Source: an uncultured Prevotellaceae bacterium
GTDB lineage: Bacteria; Bacteroidota; Bacteroidia; Bacteroidales; Bacteroidaceae
Reading direction: 5' to 3'
DNA: 48,199 nt
Assembly: GCA_937891085.1 (NCBI GenBank)
Contig: CALAEY010000054.1
Coordinates: 1-48,199, forward strand
Every line of letters starts with the position of its first letter. Position 1 is the first letter of the stretch. Under the pieces are notes generated by a model, which saw only the letters and a program-made list of their open reading frames with translations, did no database searches and was not told where the DNA came from. Positions 8,821 through 15,948 of the stretch are shown one piece after another. The position numbers were made by a program, and so were the translations under genes.

Positions 8821-10437
8821 ATGACAGGAAAGCAACTTAAAAACAGCATACTTCAGTGGGCCATACAAGGAAAACTGGTGCCCCAAGACCCTAACGATGA
8901 GCCAGCTTCCGTGCTGCTTGAAAAAATCAGGGCAGAGAAAGCACGACTTGTCAAAGAAGGGAAAATCAAGAAGGATAAGAAAGAATCTATCATCTACCGT
9001 GGTGATGACAATTCCTATTATGAGAAGTTCGCAGACGGGAAGGTGGTCTGTATTGATGATGAACTTCCATATAGTTTGCCTCTTGGATGGACTTGGTGTA
9101 GACTTAATGAATTGGGAATTTATCGAAAAGGGCCATTCGGAAGCAGTCTGACCAAATCAATGTTTGTTCCCAAAAGCGAACACTCAATCAAAGTTTATGA
9201 GCAAAAGAATGCGATACAAAAAGACTATCGCTTAGGTGAGTATTATATTTCAGAAGATAAATTCGCTGAAATGCAATCTTTTGTAACAAAACCATTCGAT
9301 ATTATTGTCAGCTGTGCAGGAACTATTGGAGAAACATATCTTCTTCCAGAAGAAGCACCGATAGGAATAATCAATCAGGCACTTATGAGGGTGGAATTAT
9401 ACAATTTAGGCATAGCAGATTATTGGCAGCTTTTCTTCGCGTACATTTTGCTAATTGAGAATGAAATGAAAGGGGCTGGCTCTGCTATAAAGAACATTCC
9501 TCCATTTGAATATCTAAAAGCAATACTTGTTCCTATTCCACCTATTCAAGAACAAAAACGGATAATCGAAAAATATAATGAACTTACAAAGCTTATATGC
9601 CAATATACACAACAGAAAGAGGTGTTAGACTTGCTTAACGACAACCTTTATCCAAGCATTAAGAAAAGTATTCTCCAAGAAGCCAGCCAAGGCAAACTCG
9701 TACCACAAGACCCGAGTGATGAGCCTGCATCTGTTCTGCTTGAAAAGATCAGGGCAGAAAAGGCAAAACTGGTGAAGGAAGGCAAGATGAAGAAAAAAGA
9801 CTTGGTAGAGTCCACAATCTTCCGTGGTGACGATAACAAGTATTATGAGCAGATAGGGCAAGAAAGCATAGAGATAACAGAGGATATACCTTTTGAGATT
9901 CCTACAAGTTGGGAATGGTGCAGGCTTCGTGACCTATGCTTAATCTTTACTGGAGCTACATTTAGGAAGGATGAAGCGAAAACTGATAGTAAAGGTGTTC
10001 GTATATTACGTGGTGGTAATATTCTTCCGTTTGAGATTGTTCAAAAAATGGATGACATATTCCTCTCACAAGAACAAGTAAAGGAAAGTATTCTGTTGAA
10101 ACAGAATGACATTATTACGCCAGCTGTAACCAGTTTGGAGAATATAGGAAAAATGGCAAGAGTTGCGCAGGATATGCCCAATATTACAGTTGGTGGTTTC
10201 GTTTTTGTACTTCGCCCACATTATTCTGACGAATGGTTATCTAAATTTTTGTTGTTCTTCATGAGTTCACCTTCGGCAATTGAATTCATGAAGTCAATTA
10301 CAAACAAGTCTGGTCAAGCCTTTTACAACATTGGTAAGGAGCGACTGGCAATGACACTTGTTCCAATACCGCCAAAGGATGAAGAACGGCGTATAGTTGT
10401 AAAGATAGAAGATTTATTTGATAGGATAAAGGGCTAA
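8821..10437 (+). CDS. hsdS: Type I specificity subunit S, expressed copy
   Basis: 538 residues. A conserved N-terminal segment ('LKNSILQWAIQGKLVPQDP...') leads into target recognition domain 1 (about 9063-9640). A central repeat of the same segment ('IKKSILQEASQGKLVPQDP...', about 9655-9855) leads into target recognition domain 2 (9856-10437). I chose ATG 8821 because this family begins MTGKQLKNSIL; a start at 8764 would add 19 atypical residues overlapping the previous gene. HsdS sets the bipartite target sequence. Two inverted-repeat sites within it match the silent copy on the other strand. Its stop overlaps the stop of that silent copy, tail to tail. Confidence 0.93.
   Translation: MTGKQLKNSILQWAIQGKLVPQDPNDEPASVLLEKIRAEKARLVKEGKIKKDKKESIIYRGDDNSYYEKFADGKVVCIDDELPYSLPLGWTWCRLNELGIYRKGPFGSSLTKSMFVPKSEHSIKVYEQKNAIQKDYRLGEYYISEDKFAEMQSFVTKPFDIIVSCAGTIGETYLLPEEAPIGIINQALMRVELYNLGIADYWQLFFAYILLIENEMKGAGSAIKNIPPFEYLKAILVPIPPIQEQKRIIEKYNELTKLICQYTQQKEVLDLLNDNLYPSIKKSILQEASQGKLVPQDPSDEPASVLLEKIRAEKAKLVKEGKMKKKDLVESTIFRGDDNKYYEQIGQESIEITEDIPFEIPTSWEWCRLRDLCLIFTGATFRKDEAKTDSKGVRILRGGNILPFEIVQKMDDIFLSQEQVKESILLKQNDIITPAVTSLENIGKMARVAQDMPNITVGGFVFVLRPHYSDEWLSKFLLFFMSSPSAIEFMKSITNKSGQAFYNIGKERLAMTLVPIPPKDEERRIVVKIEDLFDRIKG
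9012..9062 (+). repeat. Outer inversion site IR1, left copy
   Basis: 51 bp, matched in inverse orientation by 11713-11763 with three mismatches, including 18- and 23-bp perfect runs. It encodes '(S)YYEKFADGKVVCIDD' at the border between the constant N-terminus and recognition domain 1. Recombination here would exchange both recognition domains. Confidence 0.9.
9826..9855 (+). repeat. Inner inversion site IR2, left copy
   Basis: 30 bp identical in inverse orientation to 10926-10955. It encodes 'GDDNKYYEQI' at the end of the central conserved region. Recombination here would exchange only recognition domain 2. Confidence 0.9.
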
Positions 10438-10451
10438 TCGCCCTTTATCCT
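10423..10451. repeat. Inverted repeat at the convergent hsdS 3' ends
   Basis: 12-bp perfect arms (10423-10434 and 10440-10451) with a 5-base loop; they encode the shared C-terminal 'RIKG' of both copies. It can fold as a hairpin in either transcript, but there is no strong T-run, so terminator activity is uncertain. It may also mark a third region of homology between the cassettes. Confidence 0.6.
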
Positions 10452-11732
10452 GTTAGTGATTTCTTCAATACTTTTTGCTATGCGTTCCTGTTCTTGATAT
10501 GGTGGAATGCCAACCACCAATGAATAGAAGATTTCTTTGTTCAAATGAGGAATGGCTGCACCTTTCTTTGAGTTACGCAGCAAGTCTTTATAGAACTGAA
10601 TGAAATACAGCACATAAGGGAGGTGCATATTACCACTTACCCATAATTGCTTGAACGTACTACCCATGTAGCCATCATGAGGAACGGCAAAAACTTCTCC
10701 TGAGTTTTCGCCATCTACAAGGATGATATTGTCACCTGTTGAAACGAATTTGCCTTTTGGCAAAATATCTCCTGATGACTTGCCTCGCAAATACTTTGCA
10801 TCAAGGCAGACATGGTTTCCCTCTTTCTTTTCACCATCCATAAGCCTACAAATATGAGCCAATCTTACAACCTCCCATGTGTCGGGGAATGTGTAATCAG
10901 TCTCTATTTGAAGGGCAGCTCCATTTATCTGCTCATAATACTTGTTATCGTCACCTTTGAAGATGACGGAATCAACCACATCTTTCTTCTTCAACTTACC
11001 TTCTTTGACAAGACGTAGTTTCTCTTCTTTGATGCGTTGAAGAAGGATGGATGCTGGCTCATCATTCGGGTCTTGTGGAACGAGTTTTCCTTGAATCGCT
11101 TCTTGAAGAACGGACTTCTTGATCAGAATGGGCAAAACATTGTCCAATGCTTTCCTTTCCGAATATGCTACTGTATATCGTTCAATGATTGGTATAATGA
11201 AACGATAATGCTCTATAATCCGGGATTGTTCAGACAATGGCGGAACGGGGATAAGCATCCTTGATAACAAACCTTGATTCAAATTGTTCATTGTTGTTCC
11301 AACACTATCACCAATGAGATAATCCTGTGCATAAGGTGAAGTGTAAAGCATTATGAAAAAATCAAGGGATACCCCCACGATGTGCATAAAGAAAGAACCT
11401 GTACCAGCCAACCATCCTATTTGTTCTTCATTGACAATGGCACACTTACTTAAATCTCCTCTTCGTGCTAAAACAATATCATTTTCAGAAAGGACATAAG
11501 CTCTTAGTTCATCATACTTTGTTAGCGCTACTTTACAAATGTTCTCAGCTATTATCTGTTGTCCTTTTATATTTGTGGGATTTACGAGTGGAATGCCATC
11601 ATCAGTATAATCTGATTTGTGAACCATCGTTCCAAATGGACCTGTTGAGAATTTAGAACAAAGGCATCCCAGCCTACACCATTCCCACCCTGCAGGTATC
11701 TCAAACGGAATCTCATCATCAATACAGACCAC
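10434..11732 (-). CDS. hsdS: Silent, 5'-truncated hsdS cassette (alternative recognition domains)
   Basis: 432 residues on the opposite strand. Homology to hsdS begins at the inversion site (to 11763), so it lacks the constant N-terminal ~65 residues and has no evident promoter. It carries a different recognition domain 1 (about 11710-11150), the central repeat ('LIKKSVLQEAIQGKLVPQDP', about 11140-10930) and a different domain 2 (10925-10470). It is intact, not decayed, as expected of a stored cassette that becomes expressed after inversion. If translated as it stands it would not form a normal S subunit. Confidence 0.88.
   Translation of the reverse strand: MVCIDDEIPFEIPAGWEWCRLGCLCSKFSTGPFGTMVHKSDYTDDGIPLVNPTNIKGQQIIAENICKVALTKYDELRAYVLSENDIVLARRGDLSKCAIVNEEQIGWLAGTGSFFMHIVGVSLDFFIMLYTSPYAQDYLIGDSVGTTMNNLNQGLLSRMLIPVPPLSEQSRIIEHYRFIIPIIERYTVAYSERKALDNVLPILIKKSVLQEAIQGKLVPQDPNDEPASILLQRIKEEKLRLVKEGKLKKKDVVDSVIFKGDDNKYYEQINGAALQIETDYTFPDTWEVVRLAHICRLMDGEKKEGNHVCLDAKYLRGKSSGDILPKGKFVSTGDNIILVDGENSGEVFAVPHDGYMGSTFKQLWVSGNMHLPYVLYFIQFYKDLLRNSKKGAAIPHLNKEIFYSLVVGIPPYQEQERIAKSIEEITNRIKGD
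10926..10955 (-). repeat. Inner inversion site IR2, right copy
   Basis: Perfect 30-bp inverse match to 9826-9855, at the equivalent codons of the silent cassette. Confidence 0.9.
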
Positions 11733-11763
11733 CTTTCCTTCTGCAAACTTCTCATAATAGGAA
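11713..11763 (-). repeat. Outer inversion site IR1, right copy
   Basis: Inverse match of 48/51 to 9012-9062. It marks the truncated 5' edge of the silent cassette; homology to hsdS stops here and recombinase upstream sequence begins. Confidence 0.9.
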
Positions 11764-11830
11764 GCAGAAAAAGATGCTTCAATGATATATTGTATTTGGG
11801 GCTATTCCCAAAACAAATAAATATAGTATT

Positions 11831-12634
11831 ATGGTAGTAAAATTTAAAGAGTTTCTAAGCCAAGCAAACATGGCTACAAACACCATTTCTGCATATATCT
11901 ATGCAGTAAACGATTTTAGCTCTCGGTATAAAGAACTGAACAAAAAGAGCTTGTTGCTCTATAAAACGTACCTTATTGAGACGTTCAAGCCCAAGACCGT
12001 GAACCTACGGATTCAGGCATTGAACAAGTACTTGGAGTATGTGCGTAAACCACGCTTGCGCTTGAAATCCGTAAAAGTGCAGCAGCGCACTTATCTGGAG
12101 AATGTTATCAGCAATGCAGATTATACTTTCTTGAAGAATAAACTTAGAAAAGAAAATAATCTGGAATGGTACTTTGTAGTTCGCTTCCTCGCTGCTACAG
12201 GAGCAAGAGTTAGCGAATTAGTGCAACTGAAAGTAGAGCATGTGAATGTGGGCTATTATGATATCTATACGAAAGGGGGGAAGATTCGTCGATTGTTCAT
12301 TCCTAAAAAACTACGGGATGAAGCTTTGGGGTGGATTCATTCCAGCAATAGAGATAGTGGCTATCTGTTCCTGAACCGTTTTGGGGAACGAATAACTACA
12401 CGGGGTATAGCACAGCAACTGAAGAACTTTGCCTTAAAATTTGGACTCAATCCGAAAGTGGTATATCCACATTCGTTTCGCCATCGGTATGCAAAGAATT
12501 TCTTAGAGAAGTTTAATGACATCTCTTTACTGGCCGACTTGATGGGGCATGAAAGCATTGAAACCACTCGTATATATTTAAGAAGAACAGCCAGCGAGCA
12601 ACAGGCTATTGTGGATAAGATCATTACATGGTGA
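11831..12634 (+). CDS. Tyrosine recombinase, probable hsdS invertase
   Basis: 267 residues. The N-terminal SAM-like core-binding domain spans about 1-95. The catalytic domain shows R126 (GARVSEL), K148 (YTKGGK), H214-x-x-R217 (HSFRH), H240 (MGHESIETT) and nucleophile Y249 (RIYLRR), the complete tyrosine recombinase set. It is shorter than typical XerC/D, and its position 67 bases from the outer inversion site points to site-specific inversion of the hsdS cassettes rather than chromosome dimer resolution. Similar recombinases sit beside shuffling type I loci in other Bacteroidetes and in Firmicutes. A strong terminator follows. Confidence 0.92.
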   Translation: MVVKFKEFLSQANMATNTISAYIYAVNDFSSRYKELNKKSLLLYKTYLIETFKPKTVNLRIQALNKYLEYVRKPRLRLKSVKVQQRTYLENVISNADYTFLKNKLRKENNLEWYFVVRFLAATGARVSELVQLKVEHVNVGYYDIYTKGGKIRRLFIPKKLRDEALGWIHSSNRDSGYLFLNRFGERITTRGIAQQLKNFALKFGLNPKVVYPHSFRHRYAKNFLEKFNDISLLADLMGHESIETTRIYLRRTASEQQAIVDKIITW

Positions 12635-12645
12635 GTATCATCTTG

Positions 12646-12675
12646 AAACTGCGACAGAATGTCGCAGTTTTTTCG
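12646..12675 (+). terminator. Intrinsic terminator after the recombinase
   Basis: Perfect 11-bp stem (12646-12656/12660-12670) with a 3-base loop and a run of T's. Confidence 0.9.
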
Positions 12676-12725
12676 TTTCTGTTGTAGCGGAAATCGCGTT
12701 AAAATACCATCTTCTGCAGGTGTAG

Positions 12726-13106
12726 AATCTTTGCCCTCAGAACCGCAACTTGAATGCTGGTAACTGGAACTCTCTGGAGAATAAATGTCGCACTTGGGTA
12801 TAGCGCTATGGGAGTGTGCTGATAGTGTGTGGGCCGATAGTGGGGGAGATGAAGCAGGGCACGCTGGGGGATAACCGTGTGGCTATCCCTGATGCTTTCT
12901 ATAAGGTGCTGCTGGTGAAGATAGGTGAGGGGTATGAGGGCATTGTCTTCGTATTCGAGAATAAGGCTGGGCACCGTGCGCTGAATACGTATGCAATGAG
13001 CATTGATGAGGTGGAGGCATTGACAGGCTATGATTTCTTCCACTCACTGTCTGACAAGTTAGAGCGTATGGTGGAGGCTGAGGTTCATCAGGAGGTTTGG
13101 AATTAG
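12726..13106 (+). pseudogene. Decayed DNA/RNA non-specific endonuclease (NUC family), C-terminal remnant
   Basis: Reading from 12726 gives 'NLCPQNRNLNAGNWNSLENKCRTWV', then an in-frame TAG at 12801-12803. After it the same frame continues 'RYGSVLIVCGPIV' and on to 'HSLSDKLERMVEAEVHQEVWN'. This is the C-terminal half of the NucA/Nuc1 endonuclease family, including the 'NLNxGxWN' and 'CGPIV' blocks. The N-terminal half with the catalytic DRGH is missing. It begins about 50 bases after the restriction operon's terminator, so the operon's arrival may have cut it. The open part after the stop could in theory start at GTG 12816 but would be inactive. Confidence 0.85.
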
Positions 13107-13118
13107 TGGGGTGAGGTG

Positions 13119-13197
13119 ATTTCGTACAGCCAAAGGGGTATTTCGTACAAGAGCGTGAAAAATGGTGCCGAGATCTCAATGATAAGTGCTAAGTTTG
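13119..13197 (+). promoter_or_regulatory. Direct repeats 21 bp apart and -7 box upstream of the LytTR gene
   Basis: ATTTCGTACA occurs at 13119-13128 and exactly again at 13140-13149, a 21-bp (two-turn) spacing, which is how LytTR-domain regulators usually bind. A TAAGTTTG -7 box follows at 13190-13197, placing the repeats near -60 to -85. This suggests autoregulation by the adjacent regulator. Confidence 0.6.
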
Positions 13198-13220
13198 TGT
13201 AGAAATCATAATAAAGAGTT

Positions 13221-13604
13221 GTGGGTAACAGAACATTAATCATATCGAACGCTAACGAGCTGGTGCGGGTGAAGCCAGAGCGGATAGTGTATATAGAGTC
13301 GGATGGCAACTACTCTACGATGGTGCTGCATGACAAGACGGAGCATGTGTTTACCATGAACTTGGCTCACTGCCAGCAGCTGATAGAGAATCAGCTGGGC
13401 AAGGAGGCTGACAGGTTTATCCGTATTGGCAAGCAGGTGATAATCAATCGTGAATACATTTTCAAGATCAACGTGAACAAACAGACGTTGATGATGTCGG
13501 ACATGGCTCTGAATCATGCCTTCACGCTGTCTGCCTCTAAGGAGGCTCTGAGGCAGCTGAAGGTGTATCTGGAGTCGGTAGCAGGAAAGGAGGAAAAACT
13601 ATGA
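13221..13604 (+). CDS. Stand-alone LytTR DNA-binding regulator
   Basis: 127 residues, GTG start. The whole protein is one LytTR domain: 'RIVYIESDGNYSTMVLHDK' near residue 20, 'FIRIGKQVIINREYIFKI' near residue 70, and a C-terminal helix. There is no receiver domain, so its activating signal is not a phosphorelay visible here. It overlaps the transpeptidase gene by 4 bases (ATGA), implying joint production. The upstream repeats at 13119-13149 are the likely binding site. LytTR proteins usually bind DNA as activators. Confidence 0.85.
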   Translation: MGNRTLIISNANELVRVKPERIVYIESDGNYSTMVLHDKTEHVFTMNLAHCQQLIENQLGKEADRFIRIGKQVIINREYIFKINVNKQTLMMSDMALNHAFTLSASKEALRQLKVYLESVAGKEEKL

Positions 13605-14776
13605 GGGATGACGATTTGCAGGTGCTGGGACAGGGTGGTCAGCGCAAGGATAATAAGAGGTGGTACGTCGTGTGCGCAGTAGTGGTTTGTCTGTTGGGAC
13701 TCCTGGCGTATATGCTTATGCCTAAGGGGGAGAAAGTGGTGAATCCTGAAGGACTGGGTGAAACCATAGATGAAGAGTTGCAGCAAGTGGCTGACTCTCT
13801 GCTGGCTGAGGAACTGACGACACTGAATGGCCTGCAGGGACAGGTGATAGTGATGGAGGTGCAGACAGGGGCCGTCAAGGCTCTGGTGGGACTGGAACGT
13901 GGTTTCGATGGAAGGTATCAGCCTTGCAGGAACTTTGGGTATCAGCAGGAACCTGGCTCTACCGTAAAGACTGCTGTCTTGATGGCTTTGCTCGAAACAG
14001 GTGAGGTGAAGATGACGGATGAGGTGGACGTGGATAATGGCATCTGGGTACTGGATGAACTTAACGTCATCAAGGATCACAATTGGTTCAGAGGTGGCTA
14101 TGGGGTGATAGACATGGAACGGGCTCTGGAGGTTAGTTCGAATATAGCTATCACTAAGATGGTGAATAAGGTGTTTAGGGGTAAGGAGCTGGAGTTTTTT
14201 GACTCCCTGGACCGAATGAACTTCGGGGAGCCAAGCAGCGTTGAGGGGATTGAGGAACTAAGGCCAATGAGGTATAGCTCGCCAAAAGACAGCACATGGG
14301 CAAGGAAGCAGTTGCTCTGGAGCTCTATCGGGTATGACAGATTCATGACACCTATCCAGACGCTCACCTATTATAATGCGATAGCCAATGATGGCAAGAT
14401 GGTGAAGCCTACGCTAAGGGTAGGTGAATCGGAGGTGATCAATGAGCAGATAGCCACCAAGGAGAACATTGCAGCCATGCAGGGGGCACTGTATCATGTG
14501 GTGTCTGAGGGTCTGGCCAAGCCAGCTGGTACGCCGTTGGTAGAGGTGGCTGGTAAGACTGGTACGGCTCAGGTCAGGAGTATCTATGGCGAAGGTGACA
14601 GTGAGGTGAGTGAGTATCACATTTCTTTCTGTGGCTATTTTCCCGCCTTTGCGCCTAAGTATAGCATCATAGTAAGTCTGAATAAACTGGGACTTCCTGC
14701 CAGTGGTGGCACCATGGCTGGCTCTGTGTGCAGCCAGGTAGTGGAGTGGATGGTGACGCATGGGATGCTTGAATAA
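13601..14776 (+). CDS. Short penicillin-binding transpeptidase
   Basis: 391 residues. A cytoplasmic N-terminus with one membrane helix (about 21-41) leads directly into a transpeptidase domain. The three active-site motifs are intact: S120-T-V-K123, S179-S-N181 and K319-T-G321. It lacks the dimerisation/pedestal domain of FtsI-type class B proteins (usually 550-700 residues), so it is a minimal membrane-anchored D,D-transpeptidase or beta-lactam sensor-like protein. Coupling to the LytTR regulator suggests regulated cell-wall cross-linking. It is not the cell-division FtsI, whose mraW/mur neighbours are absent. Confidence 0.88.
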   Translation: MRDDDLQVLGQGGQRKDNKRWYVVCAVVVCLLGLLAYMLMPKGEKVVNPEGLGETIDEELQQVADSLLAEELTTLNGLQGQVIVMEVQTGAVKALVGLERGFDGRYQPCRNFGYQQEPGSTVKTAVLMALLETGEVKMTDEVDVDNGIWVLDELNVIKDHNWFRGGYGVIDMERALEVSSNIAITKMVNKVFRGKELEFFDSLDRMNFGEPSSVEGIEELRPMRYSSPKDSTWARKQLLWSSIGYDRFMTPIQTLTYYNAIANDGKMVKPTLRVGESEVINEQIATKENIAAMQGALYHVVSEGLAKPAGTPLVEVAGKTGTAQVRSIYGEGDSEVSEYHISFCGYFPAFAPKYSIIVSLNKLGLPASGGTMAGSVCSQVVEWMVTHGMLE

Positions 14777-14800
14777 AGGATTAATGATTCTGAAAGGATT

Positions 14801-15001
14801 ATGGTTAATGGTTTTGGCTATCAGACGGCTGTGATGGTGACTGAGATGAAATCACCTCGTGGAGAAAGGGTGATGGAGGAGGCCATCGCTAATGGTTTGC
14901 TGATGGAAAACGACAAGAAACAGATGGAAAAACCGTCAAATTTGACGGAAAATGAGTTTTCTTCAATGATTGTAAGAATGTGTATGAGGCTATCAGAATA
15001 A
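14801..15001 (+). CDS. Small hypothetical protein downstream of the transpeptidase
   Basis: 66 residues, not recognised, 24 bases after the transpeptidase stop on the same strand. After the TAA (14999-15001) the same frame stays open to 15151 and reads as a plausible hydrophobic tail ('KKAWVSAIVSVFGGFLLKAVLNG'), so the TAA may have truncated a ~116-residue protein ending in a membrane helix. It may be the third gene of the LytTR operon. Confidence 0.4.
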   Translation: MVNGFGYQTAVMVTEMKSPRGERVMEEAIANGLLMENDKKQMEKPSNLTENEFSSMIVRMCMRLSE

Positions 15002-15143
15002 ATCGAAAAGCCAAATATTCATGGCTTCAGGATAACTTGCGAAGGTATTTGCAAGTTGTTGGGATTGAAAGATTTCAATAAGAAGGCTTGGGTGTCTGCC
15101 ATTGTGAGTGTTTTCGGTGGTTTTCTTCTGAAAGCTGTTTTAA

Positions 15144-15278
15144 ATGGTTAATGCTATAAAAAAGGATATTATTATATCAATTGTCTTTATGGCCATATAT
15201 GCTATCGTGTGGTTAGGCATGGGTTGGTATGCAAATCATTTCCTCACGAAATGCCTGCCAAATATCATGTCCAAATGA
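15144..15278 (+). CDS. Possible 44-residue single-span membrane peptide
   Basis: ATG at 15144 overlaps the end of the preceding open frame (TAA 15149-15151). The product has a strongly hydrophobic stretch (about residues 8-30). It runs antisense through the PIN-toxin remnant at 15213-15329, so at least part of this overlap is chance. Weak. Confidence 0.2.
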   Translation: MVNAIKKDIIISIVFMAIYAIVWLGMGWYANHFLTKCLPNIMSK

Positions 15279-15329
15279 ATTTGGAATGATAATTGGAATG
15301 AGGCAATTAGTATCAAGAACAATTTTCAT
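15213..15329 (-). pseudogene. Truncated PIN-domain toxin fragment
   Basis: The ATG overlaps the antitoxin stop as ATGA. The product begins 'MKIVLDTNCLIP', the first strand and first catalytic Asp of a PIN (VapC-like) ribonuclease, then diverges and stops after 38 residues instead of about 130. The remaining acidic active-site residues are lost. Confidence 0.6.
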
Positions 15330-15544
15330 TTGTAAGGAGTGCGGAAATGTTCGTTAGACATGGCTTCAAGTGACTCCTGTGTCCAGCCTTTCTTCTTACA
15401 AATTTCAGCAGCACGTTGTTCCACTTTCTTGAAGTAATAGTCGGAAAGTACCTGCTGCAACTCTTTCAGCTCTTGTTCGGAAGAGAGACGTGAAAACATC
15501 TGCAACAGATGTAACTGAATGGGATTGAATACGGTTGCTTCCAT
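15326..15544 (-). CDS. Antitoxin-like protein of a PIN-type toxin-antitoxin pair
   Basis: 72 residues: 'MEATVFNPIQLHLLQMFSRLSSEQELKEL...' resembles a Bacteroidetes family found directly upstream of PIN toxins, with a conserved 'VLSDYYFKKVEQRA' and C-terminal 'WTQESLEAM'. The overlapped toxin gene is truncated, leaving an orphan antitoxin. A consensus promoter (15569-15599) drives it, and that promoter lies inside a direct repeat also present at 16611-16716. Confidence 0.65.
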   Translation of the reverse strand: MEATVFNPIQLHLLQMFSRLSSEQELKELQQVLSDYYFKKVEQRAAEICKKKGWTQESLEAMSNEHFRTPYK

Positions 15545-15558
15545 AATTAACTCCTATA

Positions 15559-15675
15559 TTATTCGTGACAAAGATAATTATCAAAAAGGAAATAACAAAT
15601 TATTTGATGGGAAAAAGATTATTTTGCTATCGAAATGAGGGGAACGTCAAGAATGGAAATTCAGCTTGTGGCTAG
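15559..15675. repeat. Direct repeat copy 1 (117 bp) flanking the HigBA-like module
   Basis: Matches 16611-16716 in the same orientation; the last ~70 bp differ by about one base, while an ~11-bp gap and a few changes lie in the first third. It contains the antitoxin promoter and the last codons of the XRE gene. Confidence 0.85.
15569..15599 (-). promoter_or_regulatory. Bacteroidetes promoter for the antitoxin gene
   Basis: On the minus strand, TATCTTTG (15569-15576) with TTTG (15596-15599) 19 bases upstream. Transcription would enter the antitoxin gene at 15544. In the second repeat copy the -7 box is mutated to TATCCTTG. Confidence 0.75.
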
Positions 15676-15948
15676 CTCCTTTGATTGATAGACCTCAACA
15701 ATTGGTGCATTTAGAGCTTTCTCAATAGAAACTAATGTGTCAATAGTGAAGTTATGAGTTCCACGCATCCATTTGCTGACTTCTGCTTCATTTTTCCCGA
15801 GAAGAATAGCAAGGTCTTTTTGACGAAGATTTCTCTCTGTCAAGATCTCATGTATTCTGTCAACTATCTGGAATGATAGGTCAACAGATTGACGAACCTC
15901 TGGATTTACCAGTTTCCGACGCTGTTCTAATACACTACTTCTTTTCAT
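15661..15948 (-). CDS. XRE-family HTH antitoxin (HigA-like)
   Basis: 95 residues. Residues about 33-85 form a Cro/C1-type helix-turn-helix ('LRQKDLAILLGKNEAEVSKWMRGTHNFTIDTLVSIEKAL'). It follows the toxin gene and overlaps it by 14 bases, the toxin-first order of HigBA systems. It should neutralise the toxin and repress the promoter, probably at the 14-bp palindrome at 16427-16440. Its final codons lie in the direct repeat. Confidence 0.8.
   Translation of the reverse strand: MKRSSVLEQRRKLVNPEVRQSVDLSFQIVDRIHEILTERNLRQKDLAILLGKNEAEVSKWMRGTHNFTIDTLVSIEKALNAPIVEVYQSKELATS

Noticed and set aside
11831..12634. Recombinase as the integrase of an integrative element
   Set aside because: No tRNA or att duplication is seen, it lies within the hsd block beside inverted repeats, and the specific inversion role explains the layout better.
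13236..14080. Minus-strand open frames over the LytTR and transpeptidase genes
   Set aside because: Antisense to two well-supported genes with intact motifs.
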